From Tipula vernalis (taxonomy: Eukaryota; Arthropoda; Insecta; Diptera; Tipulidae): DNA of 64,000 nt. Both the position numbers and the translations under genes were made by a program. Below, piece after piece: positions 11,340 to 22,440 of this stretch. Numbering within the stretch: the stretch's first letter is position 1; each line of letters begins with the position of its first letter. Location of the stretch: assembly GCA_958295665.1 (NCBI GenBank), contig OY282558.1, positions 65,274,789 to 65,338,788 on the forward strand. Reading direction: 5' to 3'. The notes under the pieces are model-generated. The model was not told the origin of the DNA. It did not search any database and saw nothing but the letters and a program-made list of their open reading frames with translations.

Positions 11340-11985
11340 CGATCCAGTTCTTATATCCAATTCTTCCCAAAGTAACTTGATCGGGTTTAATTCAGGGGTC
11401 TGGTAAGGCCATTCGATAATTTTAAAAGTTCCTTCCTCCTTTAAATGGCGAAGATAGTCTTTACATAGTTTAGATGAATATTTGCATGTTCATTATCTTG
11501 TGGAAGGATACAATTTTGACCCAAAAGTCGAATTACTGAAGGTATTGCGTGTTTCTCTATAACTTCTCGGTATCCTTCTTTTCTTAGAATTCTATTAATT
11601 TTAACAATAGCCCCCACAATAGTACCAGCAAAATAGCCCCAAATCATCAGTGAACCACCTCCATGCTTTACGGTAGTTGCAATACACTCCTTTCTGGTAC
11701 GTTCACCCACAGATCTTCTCATGAATATTCGTCTTCGGATACTGAACACTTCAAATTTGGACTTATCCGTCCATAAAACGTTGTTCCAATATTGTATCGT
11801 CAAATGTTGGTTTTGAAGAGCCCATTAGGTCGCTTGTGCTTAAGTTTTTTGCGTATTAATGGTTTCCTTATAGCAATACGGACATGGCCTACCATAGGCG
11901 ATGTTTAACCGTAGAAACAATAACTGATTTTGGGCGACCAACACTTAATTCTGAGGTCCTTTAATTTTCTGAGGTCATTTAATTC
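11340..11985 (-). pseudogene. Tc1-like transposase remnant
   Basis: Minus-strand frames show Tc1/mariner-superfamily DDE landmarks: YWNNVLWTDKSKFEVF (first Asp), KHGGGSLMIWGYFA, then QDNEHANIH (second Asp). In another frame follows IEWPYQTPELNPIKLLWEEL. In Tc1 proteins the last motif normally reads NPIE, with the catalytic Glu; here it is NPIK (AAG), so the site is lost. A frameshift near 11441 separates the two parts. No terminal inverted repeats were found. The upstream end meets the LOA-like copy C near 11990. Confidence 0.75.
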
Positions 11986-12446
11986 CGGTACAGGTGGTCA
12001 GGTGGAAGTTGCTCGGGGGATTCAAGTTGGCACTTGCGGTCAGCTCCGTAACTTGCAACTTCCCCAAGTGCTCGTGTTACATCCACGTGGTGACCGCTGG
12101 TAACTAGATTGCTGATTCTTTGGTTTTTAGGCTAAAACACGGCGCTAAAGGAGTCAACCTTAAACAAATCGCTGGGCTGGGTTAATGTGTTAATCGTACC
12201 GTGCCGATAATCGACCAGACTGGGGACCCAGCTTTAAAACTAGCTCAGTCGCTAACGGTGGATTCGGATACTTGGCGCCCTTCGGATTAAGTAGCCTTAT
12301 CTGTGTACTGCGAATCTCTGCGGAACAATTATGGATCTTGATAAGAACAAAAAACAACAAAAAGAGTGCGGCTCTCTAAAAAATCTGGAAAATGTAGACA
12401 ACTCACTCGGGTCTGTAGGCCTAACTCTAAGTCTATAAATAAAAAA

Positions 12447-12990
12447 TTGAGGTGTGGCCAACACACGACTTTTTTTTACGAACAGAGAATTTTGAGAAAT
12501 TTTATTTTTTTCTTAATTTTTTTTATTAATCTTTTATTTTTTATTTTGATTTGTGTTTAATTTTTGGAAACATTTTGTATTAAGCAGTTTTTTGTAAACT
12601 TTATACTTTTTAAGATATTTGCAAAACAAATTTTCTGGACTAACGGAGTGGCCACTTCCGGTTAGCCGATTTGGAGTAAAATTCACTGGGACATCCCTAT
12701 TTATCAAAAAACCTTAAATCTGAAGTTTCAGTTCGATTGATTAAACCATATGGGCTGTAGAGAAGACACAGATAGACTGACAGACTGACAGACTGACAGA
12801 CTGACAGACTGACAGACTGACAGACTGACAGACTGACAGACTGACAGACTGACAGACTGACAGACAGACACCATTTAGAAACCCACTTTTTTGGACTTAG
12901 GGAACCTCAAAACAAATAAATCTCTAAAAATCCCAAGGTCCAAAATTTTCATGATTACTATACTTTATTTTACTAGAGTAAAAGAAAGTA
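12447..12990 (+). mobile_element. mini-me/DINE-1-like non-autonomous repeat, copy A (complete)
   Basis: This starts at TTGAGGTGTGGCC and ends in a short hairpin (TTTTACTAGAGTAAAA) before AAAGTA. It contains a central GACTGACA microsatellite (12775-12870). Related copies occur at 28463-28717 and, split, at 44089-44302 plus 52883-53140. A GTCY-type microsatellite inside a short interspersed element and a 3' hairpin are features known for dipteran mini-me/DINE-1 (Helitron/Helentron-like) elements. The class assignment is inferred. It has no coding capacity and is inserted in ORF1 of LOA-like copy C. Confidence 0.65.
12775..12870. repeat. GACTGACA microsatellite inside mini-me-like copy A
   Basis: About twelve nearly perfect 8-bp units. 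Copy C of the repeat has a shorter, GTCT-rich version at about 44213-44250. This is length polymorphism at the same internal position of the element. Confidence 0.9.
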
Positions 12991-13893
12991 ACAACAAGAC
13001 ATAAGCTTAAGCGAGGCTGGTCCCTCCACTTGGGTCACCAAATCTGAGTATAGAAATACAAAGCGGAACCAAAGCTCAAACGAAGCTGGTTCCTCAAAAA
13101 AAATATATAATACTAGGAGGAAGGCCTAGAGGGCCCTGGATAAGATAAATAATATCTCGCCAGAAGACAGAACGGAAAAGGACAAATCCACGCTTGCGTG
13201 GGCAAAAACAGTCACCGAGAAAAAGTCGGAAGGCCCTTCAGCTGGCTCACAGCTTAAAAGAAACAGATCTAAGGAGGAAAATCCTAAGATCGCAAAGCGA
13301 ACAAAACTCGATGCTTCTGCTATGAGGCCTTTTAACGAGGTCCTCAAGGATCAGCTGGTTGTGGCAGTTATTGACAAATCCCAAGAGAATGGCAGTATCA
13401 CGCCTGCCAATTGGGGGATGGTGGAAGGGGCCTTAGCCACCACCTACCTGAAAGCCCTCTCGAAAAATCCAGGAACTGCTCCGACTTGTCGAAAACGGGC
13501 TGGCACAGGAATCAGGTGAAACTGACTGCCTGTGCAGATCAGAGGTCCTTGCTGCTTTATAAGAATGCAGTAGAGTTACTTAGCCAGGTATGGCCCGGAG
13601 CCAGCCTTGCTGTGATTGATAGGGAGGAGATCCCCTGCAGATTAAGAGCTAGGGTGTACATCCCTTCGGAGCCTAGTGATCCAAAGGTGATACTCCAGTT
13701 GTTGCAAGTTGGCAACCCGGAGTTGCCAAAGCACAACAGGAAAATTGCTAAGCGGAGGTAGCCAGGCAAGTGGAAACTCGCTCCCCACGGACACTGAGAT
13801 GTCAACGTCCATGGAATCTTTAAAGAGGCTCTCAGAGTACTTCTCATCAGGGAATTACTCTGATGTTACTGTGGTGGAGAAGAGGCTATAGAG

Positions 13894-16098
13894 ATGACAC
13901 TGACATTTCTTCAAATCAACCTTCACCACTCTAAGGCAGCATCGGCTGCTCTAATTTTAAAAGATAGGAAATAAGCGACAGATGCCATCTTGATCCAGAA
14001 ACCTTGGGTCACTGAAGACCGGGTATTTGGGCTCAAGACTCCCTATTATAGCTTAACGCAGGCGAAAAAAGAAGGTAAGCTTCGGTGGTGCATTCTCATT
14101 AAAAATAACATAAGTTATTTTCTGTTATCAAATTTCAGTAACTGAGATGTAGCAGCGGTCAGCATTGAGGTCGATAAACGAAACCTCTGGCTAGTATCAG
14201 CTTATCTGGCTTATGATGAAGTGGATACTTCACCAATCATTCTAGGTGAGCTAATCTTGGAGGCTCACAAGCGCAAGGTTGGAGTCATCCTTGGGAGTGA
14301 TGCAAATGCTCATCACACAATCTGAGGAAGTACGGACACAAATGAACGAGGTGAGTTACTCCTTGATTACATTATAAGTACTAACCTTCATACATGTAAC
14401 ATAGGCAATAAGTCGAACTTTATAACTAGTAATAGACAGAAAGTATTGGATATTACTCTTGTCTCAAGCTTTCTGGTGATTAGTTTATTAAGCTGGAGAG
14501 TGTCGGATGACCACTCCTTTTCTGATCATTGTTATCTCCAATTTGAAATGGACTTGACTTCTCCAAAAAGTTCAATCTACAGAAACAGGAGGAAAACCAA
14601 CTGGGATACCTTTAGAACTATTCTGGGTAAGTCACTACCAGTTCCGGTGTCAAAACCTCCAAAAACTGCGCAAGAGTTCGATGCCTTGGTGGACGAGTTG
14701 TTCAGCACTTTTAATGAAGCGAAACTGGGCTTTAGTCCATTTAGCAGGCCTAAGGGTAAACCTCGGCCACCCCAGTGGTTCAAGGAGATTGAACAAACAC
14801 GTCGAAAATGCAAAAGACTCTTCAAAACAGCACGGAAAACAAAATCTGCTGTAGGCTGGGACTCCTACAAGGAAGTCCTCAAAATTTACAAATATCAATT
14901 GAGAAGTGCCAAGAACAGCTCTTGGAGACTATACTGTGGCAAAATTCAGGAGTCTTCAGAGATGTCTATGCTATACGAAAAGTACTAGCAACTGGTCTTT
15001 CCATCCCAAGTTATCTTCAACGGCCGGATGGGATATGGACTACTAATAGTGCGGAATCGCTGGAACTTCTGATGGAAACTCATTTTTCTGGTTGTTCCAA
15101 ATCTGTACCTAGCACATCAGTAGGTGAAAGGCAAGTAGTCTCATAGGCAAACTTATTAGCAGAAAAAAGATCCTGTGGGCGATAAACAGTTTTAAATCAT
15201 ATAAGTCGCCTGGACTCGATGGTATTATCTCTGCAGATATTCAACAAACTACGGATCTAACAATTTCCTGGTTAGAGGTAAATTTCATAAGCAGCCTAGA
15301 ACTATGTCACATTCCTAGTAAATGGACAGAAGTGAAAGTTGTATTCATACCTAAGGCGGGAATACCCTCACACTGCAATCCCTAAGACCTAAAACCTATT
15401 AGATTGTCTTCCTTCCTTTTTAAAACAATGGAAAGACAAATAGAAGCTCATAATAAAGGCACGATTGTGTCGGAAAAGCTGTCCAAATCTCAACATGCCT
15501 ATTGCAAGGGGAGATCTGTAGAGACTGCTCTTCATTCTCTTGTATTTTTCATTGAAAAATCTGTCGAATGTAGAGACTACGCAATGGTAACCTTCTTGGA
15601 TATTGGGGGGACCTTTAACAATGTTCTTCCATGGGCTATAACTCGGGCAATTTCAGATCAGGGAGTGGATGAATCACTCAAGGACTGGATAGATCAGATG
15701 CTAAGAGGCAGGAATGCCAGTTTTGGAAATCCTCCGTCAGAAGATTTGCAAGCAGAGGTACACCGCAGGGTAGCGTACTGTCCCCCCTACTTGGGAACTT
15801 GGTCATAAATGACCTGTTTCTGAGACTGGAGGATGGTGGCTTCAAGGTGGTTGCCTATGCGGTTGCTATTGGTGTCCGTGGTAAATATCCCAGCACCCTT
15901 AGTGAGCTTATGCAGAATGCCCTGGGCACTTTCATTATGGGCCAATGGCTGTTGGTTGAATGTGAACCCACACAAAACCGAATTGGTTCTGTTCTCTAGG
16001 AAATATAAACTTCCTCACATCGATCCTCGCACTTTAAATGGGTTCAGCTTGACTTTTACAGTTGAAGCGAAGTTTCTGGGTTTCGTTTTGGATAGCAT
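13894..16098 (+). pseudogene. ORF2 (endonuclease/RT) of LOA-like copy C
   Basis: The ATG at 13894 opens with TFLQINLHHSKAASA, the same start as copies A and B. The endonuclease motifs LIQKPWV and GSDANAHH follow (about 13990-14320). RT is seen from about 15180 (KSYKSPGLDGI, then VVFIPKAGI, the LSSFLFKTMER motif and SQHAYCKGRSVETALHSL). Motif A reads FLDIGGTFNN and motif B reads GSVLSPLL-like. The YADD position reads YAVAIG (about 15857), so both catalytic Asp residues appear lost. Stops and frameshifts occur throughout. Confidence 0.7.
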
Positions 16099-16109
16099 CA
16101 TATGAGTAG

Positions 16110-16620
16110 TAAATATTAATATTTTTTCTGCTCCAATATCAACTTCTCTTAAAAGAAATGGATGGCCATCTAAAGTCTTTCTTAATTCTTCTGGAATATT
16201 TAAAATTTTTAAAGACACTGGTTCGGTAGGGGTATTTTGTCGTCTAACACGTTTTATTGTTTTACGCAAGGCCTCTTTGGTTGGCATTTGTGCCTGTCAA
16301 ATGGATGTTAGTTCGCTCAAACTACATTGTATAAGTTGTGCTGGTTTATTAGTTGTAAGTAAGGCTTGCGCTTTTATATTAGAAATGGCGATTGCTACAT
16401 TTGCATTACTTGGGTTGCATGAATGGTAATGCTTGCTAACCGACTGTAGACGGTGGACGCCATTTATTAATATTGTAACGGCTCTTGCATTGCAATAATC
16501 GGGGTTCTCGATGTCACTTTTAATATAGTTCCTTTTGACACATTCCCAGTAGAATGTTTCCTCTCTAGCCTTCTTTTTATGATAAATATAATTTCTAATT
16601 TTAACAAGTATCTTCCACCT
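16110..16620 (-). pseudogene. FLYWCH zinc finger / MULE-type protein remnant
   Basis: On the minus strand, about 16620-16380 encodes a FLYWCH-type finger (FYWECVKR, then YCNARAVTI and the HYHSC end). After an in-frame stop near 16296 there is a second segment (16287-16110) reading MPTKEALRKTIKRVRRQ and ILNIPEEL. This layout matches insect proteins with a FLYWCH finger in front of a MULE transposase domain, but the catalytic domain is not present. The fragment abuts the broken end of LOA-like copy C. Confidence 0.6.
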
Positions 16621-16639
16621 GTACTAAATCCATTACGCT

Positions 16640-17060
16640 ACTAATTTTATATTCGATGTTGAATCGTTTAAAACAATTAATAGAAAAACTTGTTGATGTC
16701 CTAAATTTAATTTCAGTTTGGTTTTATACTTTATTTTCTTTGAATTGGTTATCTGTATTACTGTAAATATAGTTTTAAAAAAAAAATCTATTTCGGGGAA
16801 TCCTGCAGAAATATTAAATTTTTATTGTTAAAAGTTTCGTTCATTGATCTCGTATGTGTAAATGTTTTAAAATATTATAATATAAACAAGCTAATCTAAA
16901 TTATATTAATTTTTATTAACCTTTATCCGGATAAATAAAAAAATATATTTCGGCTGGATAGGTACAATTACACCTTGTACATTTTAAATGAAAATTAATA
17001 ATTGCATTATGGGTATTTGTTGTGCAAAAGCAGGGATTTACATACATTTGCTTAAATTGA
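16640..17060. other. A+T-rich non-coding stretch
   Basis: No ORF, repeat unit or known motif was recognised here. Confidence 0.5.
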
Positions 17061-17062
17061 AT

Positions 17063-17326
17063 AAATGTGGGATTCTAAAAAAAATTCTAGATGAAGTGAT
17101 GGAATTTAGCACATTAGGATGGAACTTGGTTATTTCTTAACCGATTATGATGATATTCAGGACGTACGATAGAAATAGGATTCTAAAATTATTTTTGGAT
17201 GAAGTTCTGGAATATAACCAGTTAGGAATTGACTTGGCTATCGCTAAATTGATTAGGATAAAATTCGATTTGTACGATCGAAATGGGATTCTAAAATTTG
17301 CCCTCTCTTGAATGTTCTAGGGTAAT
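17063..17326. repeat. Degenerate tandem repeat, unit about 109 bp
   Basis: Two full units (17063-17172 and 17173-17280) and a partial third share GGATTCTAAAA, GATGAAGT-CTGGAAT, a GACTTGGCTA-like word and GTACGAT-GAAAT at corresponding positions. Divergence between units is substantial. This is probably an old satellite fragment. Confidence 0.65.
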
Positions 17327-17329
17327 CTT

Positions 17330-18530
17330 ATCTATAGATTTAGAAAATTATTCGAATTAAATTAAATTTTTGAAAATGGTTAAAACCAAAATTTGAAGGC
17401 TAAACATAAAAATAGAGATTTTTAAATATTTGTCGGTTGTGGCGAAGTAGTTATTAAAATAAGACGAAACGAATTTTCTTCAATAATTTTTGAATGACTT
17501 GTACCGGGTACGAATCCCGATAGGGGTGAATTTCAAAAGGGATTTTGCATCATTTGATTACGATCGGTGATGACGATGAATATAAATATGACCCCCTGAG
17601 GAGAGTGCAGAATTCGTGGGCCGACCTACCTTACATGTCAGTACTATATATAGGCTGGCCTAAAGCGCCTGACGTGGTATACGCAGAACGGGCCTATAGC
17701 CTTATGTCCCAAATTTGGTTACTTACTGCATAAGGAAGGACGTTAAAAGTGAACTGTGAAAGAGTTAAAACGAATATGTTCTCCAAAAAATGCCTTTTTG
17801 AATGCATTGGGTAAGCTGTTGGTTGTTTATGGAACAAAATTAAGTGAAAATGATTCTTTATCAAATACCAACTTAGTTTCTTGGTTCTATTCGGAAACTC
17901 AGAAAAGAAGTATCTGTATGTTCAATTTCTTCACCATCCAGATTTAATTTCGTAAATAAATTTAATGTGGATGTTTTACAATTAGTTAATAATCTGAATC
18001 TTTTTTTTTCCACGCTTTTAAGTATCTACTTAAATAAATTTAAAGACGTTATACGATGATAATACACCTAGTGGTTTGACTTTTGATTGTACGGATTTAA
18101 TCAGATAAATAAAAATTATGTTTCCTGAAGAAAACTCTGTAAGCGCAATCGCCACAGAAATTACTGTAATAAACTGTAATTTGATTTAAATAAATATTTT
18201 GTAATACTAAGAATAGTAACTTGCCTCTTTTCAATTAAACAAATATTTCGATATACCCTTTGAAGTAGGAGTTAATGATGGAATATAACGTACTCAAATA
18301 AGCATAAAGCTGCTTTGATTCTTTGGTCAACTCATTTCAAAATAGGAACGATGAATCATTACTCCATGCATCCATGTATAATACATTCATTTTTGTATAA
18401 CTTATTCCTGTGCTAGTTCAAGTTGAATTCCATGCGTAATTTTTGCATCTCAGAAATAATTCGCTAAAAGGTACTCCTTCTTCTAATACTTGTAGCAGCT
18501 GCCACATGTTTGGACAACTAATTTGCATCA
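17330..18530. other. Unassigned region with two short ORFs
   Basis: Short open frames at 17545-17733 and 17756-17947 show no family I recognise. The second is lysine-rich and reads like coding sequence (KELKRICSPKNAFLNALGKL), so a decayed gene is possible. The rest is A+T-rich and featureless. Confidence 0.35.
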
Positions 18531-18531
18531 G

Positions 18532-18990
18532 ATGGTCAATCTGTCCAGTCGGCCATCTGTCCTGTCGGCAATGTGGCTGTGTCTGCTGTCTATTTTGTAT
18601 GCGATGTAGTTGTATCGGCCATCTGTCCTGTTGATAATATAGTTGTGTCGGCCATCAGTCTTGTCGACGACGGTGTTGTGTCTTTTGGAATTTAGTGGTC
18701 GGCCATCTGTCTGGTCGGCGATGTAGTTGTCGGCCATCTGTCCTGTCGGCTATGTGGTTGTGTCGGCCATCTGTCCTGTCGGGGATGTGGTGTGTCGGCC
18801 ATCTGTCCTGCCGGCGATATGGTTTTGTCGGCCATCTGTCTTGTCGGCGATGTCGTTGTGTCGGCCATCTGTCTTGTCGGCGATGTGGTTGTGTCAGCCA
18901 TTTTGGCCTGTCGGCCAAAGTTCTTGTCGGCAATGTAGTTGTCGGCGAAGTGGCTGGTCGGCGAAATGGTTGTCGGCCATGTGATCGGAT
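18532..18990. repeat. Minisatellite, unit about 33 bp made of two half-units
   Basis: About a dozen units alternate GTCGGCCATCTGTCCT with GTCGGCGATGTGGTTGT; both halves start with GTCGGC. Spacing is most regular between 18715 and 18900 and decays at both edges. It is G+C-richer than its surroundings. All open frames here run through the repeat on both strands and are not genes. Confidence 0.9.
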
Positions 18991-20875
18991 ACCGAAATTA
19001 TGCTATAATATCCAACTAGACAACTGACACCTATTAAACGAGATATTGCCGGAAACCCCATGACACCGAAAGTCGAATTGTATTTTTCAAAAGACAATCG
19101 TCGTGTCGTCTTGTTGCTTATAGATAAGCTATATCATGAATCAAAAATAGGAGGCACGGTTAAGTTTATTAACACAGGTTAACGTTAAGGTTTGTATAAT
19201 CGATGTGACCATAGCTTTGCAATTTAGTTTATTAGCTTATTATTAGAGGTTTTATGGGGTTTTTGGAAAAAAATCGGCATTTTTGTAATTAATGATATAT
19301 TTCCAGAATTCTTCGATTAATCGAGCTTTACGAGATATTTTCTAGTTAGACAACCCAGATTTGCGTAGCGTCGAATAAGAGTTACATAAAGTTACTCGTA
19401 AGTTAGTTTAAGAATACTGGAGACTCCCTGAGATTCTTGAAAAATTTTGTCGCGAATTTGAACGATAATGGATTGCCTGGTTCGGGATTGCTCGATAATA
19501 TCGCGATTATTATTGAAATAAGGTATTCAAAATTTTTCCGATTTACCATTTAGGTATTCGCTGATGTTACAGATCATTCAAAATTATTAAAGATATTCAT
19601 AGTAATTCTTTGAAATTATTGCATATCATCATGATTACCGAGATTTTTTTTGATATTATTGAAAATTGTTCGATAATACTTGATAATTTACTACAGTTGA
19701 GTTGCTGCTATACGTTGAGTTGCTACAGTATCTGTAAAATGGTCATTTTACATATTCATATGGTTTTTGAAGCAACTGTAAAAATATAACGTAAATAGAG
19801 AGGTGACCGATCTTCGTCATTTACGACCGTCAAAACATGTATCTTAATTTTGAATTTTTTTTAATCAAGTTGGCACAAACGGTTTAGGCGTGACAGATAA
19901 CGGCCCTTTACAGGTTCGAAAACAGATCAAAAAGCCTATTTTTAACGATATTTGTAGGAAAATGAAATTTTGCTTCCGAAAATAAAGTTTGCTTAAGACC
20001 CAAATTTTCTTATTATTTCGAGTGATCCCTGAAACGAAAGCTTGCCTAGGTTTCGCTTGTTGTTGAGATCCGCCATTTTGAAATATTCAAAAGGCCAGTC
20101 GAATTTTGAAAGCAAATGCTTCTACGAGCAATTTAAGTCCAGAACGAATTTTTTATGTTGCGTCAATTTTTGGACAGAGGCCGCGGTCCAGTTGAAAGGC
20201 TGTTTTTTTTGCGGAGTATTTCGACTAAATCTTCCAATACCTTTCCAAACAAACTGCTGATAAAAATATCACACAAGTTCCAAAGATTGATAAGTTAAAT
20301 GTATACAGACTGTGTAGCTACATAAATTAAGAGAAGAAATAGAATGTAAGCTAAATCCTAGAAGCATCAGTACGTTCGAGACATTTAAATTTGTTAACTG
20401 ACAGCCCTAGCTTTAATGTTGCCAATCTGGTGTATTAAATTAGTCTCTATCGTTCCAAAGGTTGGTGGCAACCAATCGAAATAACTGATGGATCTGGAAA
20501 GGGATAATTGACCTAAATGAAGCTGGTTTATATTTTATTTTCTTAACTCCAAGAAAATTTCAATTCTTCATTTAAAAATTTAAAGATCAATTTAGTTTAT
20601 AAGAATGTCATTTATAATCGATTGCATGTCAAACGCAAATATATTGGACATTATCTTGAATTATTATCAAAACATTATATTTTGACGGAAGTAACTCAAA
20701 CTGTTTTCAAACATTTTTTTTAATGTTGATTAAATTTTAAATTAACATCTAATTAAATATTTATCGACATTTGTAACAGATACGATTTGTGACACACGAT
20801 TTTAAAATTTTCAAAACTGTGGAATATTCAAATCCAAATTTGCATTACGATTGAATTAGAATACGTGGAGCAGTA
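18991..20875. other. A+T-rich region without recognised features
   Basis: A short frame at 20042-20260 has no recognisable similarity. No repeat, RNA gene or transposon end was identified. It lies upstream of chemosensory-like gene 2. Confidence 0.5.
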
Positions 20876-21592
20876 ATGAACCAATTTCTATTATCAAGTT
20901 TTGTTGTAATCGCAACGATTGTGATTGGTGGTGATGCACAGGTGGTAAGACTATATAACATAAGATAATTTTTATCCCACACACTTTTTATCCGTATTTT
21001 ATGTATATAGGGAAGATATTATCGCATTTCACCTGATGACAACGTGTATAATTGTGATCGGTTACCAGCAAAGGAAAATTTTCAAAATTTTTTAAATCTC
21101 GATAATTTACTACTTGAGCTGATCGATGAAAACTTCTTGGAAATAGGCGGTGAGATAGAGATGATGTACGATTTTGTTTTGCCCAATGCTCCAATTAAAG
21201 TTTTCGTCAAATCAGAATTTTTGTCTCAAGGAGCATGGGTTGAAGGTTTACTCCGTTATTATACATTAAATGTCTGCAAAGATTTTGGTCGACCTGATTT
21301 TCCATGGTATAATTTAACAAAAAATTGGAGTAAATCACAGTGTCCGCCACACAAGGGGGTGAGTTTATTGAGCAATGGAATACAGTTGTAGAAAGTATAA
21401 ATTAAATGAAATTACAAATTTATATTACAGGATATTTGGAAAGTTGAACGACAAACGATTGAGCTGGCTGTTTACTTGCCTCCGAATATGCCGATTGGAC
21501 GATGGCGAATTTCATACACTGTAATCCAGGAAGGAACTAAGAGATCCCAATTCTGTTTCAACCTACGATTTGATTTATTCCGAAGTGAATAA
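20876..21592 (+). CDS. Secreted CheA/CheB-like chemosensory family protein, gene 2
   Basis: Exons are 20876-20944, 21011-21358 and 21431-21592, with GTAAG/TAG and GTGAG/CAG introns of 66 and 72 bp in phase 0, giving 192 residues. Exon 1 encodes a signal peptide (VVIATIVIGGDAQV). The mature protein keeps four Cys: VYNCDRL, LNVCKDFG, SQCPPHKG and SQFCFNL. This pattern fits two disulfides, as expected for the CheA/CheB (MD-2/GM2-activator-like) family. The QGAWVEGLLRYY motif corresponds to QSSWREAPLQLL in genes 1 and 4. No TATA box is evident. AATAAA lies at 21628-21633. It is tail to tail with gene 3, 150 bp between stops. Confidence 0.75.
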
Positions 21593-21742
21593 ATAATGAA
21601 TTATTATGTGACATATAATGATGCAAAAATAAAATTTAAATGTTTGCAATTCAAAATTATTTTATTACTAATATAAACTACACTCGTAATTATTTAAAAC
21701 AATCTTTGAAGTGCATTTTAATAAAATTGTATTTTAAGTTAA

Positions 21743-22440
21743 TCAAACAACGTCGACCAATTCCACTTGGAACATAATCCCAAATTTGGTGACTTCTCCG
21801 AATAAACCTTGAGTGAAAATAACCAGCCCCCTCCATGATCCCCGCGAGAAAGATGGTGGCAAATCTATTTGCAGATTCAATTTATGCGGTTCTATTGACC
21901 ATTTCTCCTGTAAAAAAAGAATTTTAATTAATACGAATTATGATGTTAAAACAATTTCAATTACCCCCTTTTGTACTGGACAATTCGTAAATAATTTTGT
22001 AAAATTGTACCAAAAACGTGTTGGATTCAAAAACTCAGGACAAATATTCGGTACAATTAATCGCAGCGATCCCTCGTTCCATATCCCCTTCTCAAAGTAC
22101 TGAGTTCGCAAACTAGCCTGGAGAAATATTCTAGTATCCATTGATTTTTTCCATTCAACGAAACCACCCACTTCTACGTGATCATCGTCGATTTGCTCGA
22201 ATATTAAATGTTCAGCAGAGAAGTATTCCTTAAAGGACGGCATAGTTTTGTCAGTTACGTAATCGTATAGTTCATCGTTTGGAATAATGCGATACTTTCT
22301 CGACTGCAACGCACATATAACGAAAATATTTTGATGACACATTATATTGCGGGTTAATTTACATAATTTAAAAAATAACTTACATCAATAATTTGAATAA
22401 AACACAAATACCACGTTACTAATGTTAAAATAAATTTCAT
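21743..22440 (-). CDS. Secreted CheA/CheB-like chemosensory family protein, gene 3
   Basis: Minus-strand exons are 22440-22384, 22303-21965 and 21907-21743, with GTAAG/CAG and GTAAT/CAG introns in phase 0, giving 186 residues. Exon 1 encodes MKFILTLVTWYLCFIQIID, close to the signal peptide of genes 1 and 4. Exon 2 has SRKYRIIPNDELYDY, the NICPEFLNPTRFWYN motif and NCPVQKG. Exon 3 has LPPSFSRGSWRG and TKFGIMFQVEL. Only the two central Cys are kept in the mature part. An initiator-like TCAGTT lies near 22473-22478, and AATAAA on the minus strand at 21661-21666. It is probably more closely related to genes 1 and 4 than to its neighbour gene 2. Confidence 0.75.

Larger units (their letters stand above)
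12331..13891 (+). pseudogene. ORF1 of LOA-like copy C, split by a repeat insertion
   Basis: The frame starts with MDLDKNKKQQKE at 12331 and is cut at 12446 by the mini-me-like repeat. It resumes after 12990 as a lysine-rich region (about 13140-13330). The segment from about 13515 to 13740, with LTACADQRSLLLYKNA and IPSEPSDPKVILQLLQ, resembles the DUF4780-type domain of copies A and B. A frameshift near 13500 and stops break it. It is probably the RNA-binding gag-like protein of the element. Confidence 0.6.
11990..16098 (+). mobile_element. Diverged LOA-like non-LTR retrotransposon, copy C
   Basis: This is a distant relative of copies A and B. The 5' UTR shares short blocks with them (for example the ACGGCGCTAAAGGA region near 12140 and 23473). 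ORF1 begins near 12331 and ORF2 at 13894. It was interrupted by a mini-me-like repeat (12447-12990). It ends abruptly near 16098 inside RT, where an unrelated FLYWCH/MULE remnant in the opposite orientation begins, so the RNase H and 3' tail are gone. Many stops and frameshifts show it is old. Confidence 0.75.

Noticed and set aside
17500..17525. tRNA-like T-arm (GGGTACGAATCCCG)
   Set aside because: No acceptor, D or anticodon arms could be folded around it.
18532..18990. CRISPR-like alternation of repeats
   Set aside because: Both halves of the unit are repeated, there are no unique spacers, and the DNA is eukaryotic. The same applies to the foldback arrays.
18443..19027. Cys-rich and Arg/Asp-rich overlapping ORFs
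   Set aside because: They arise from the minisatellite on both strands, with no start context or conserved family.
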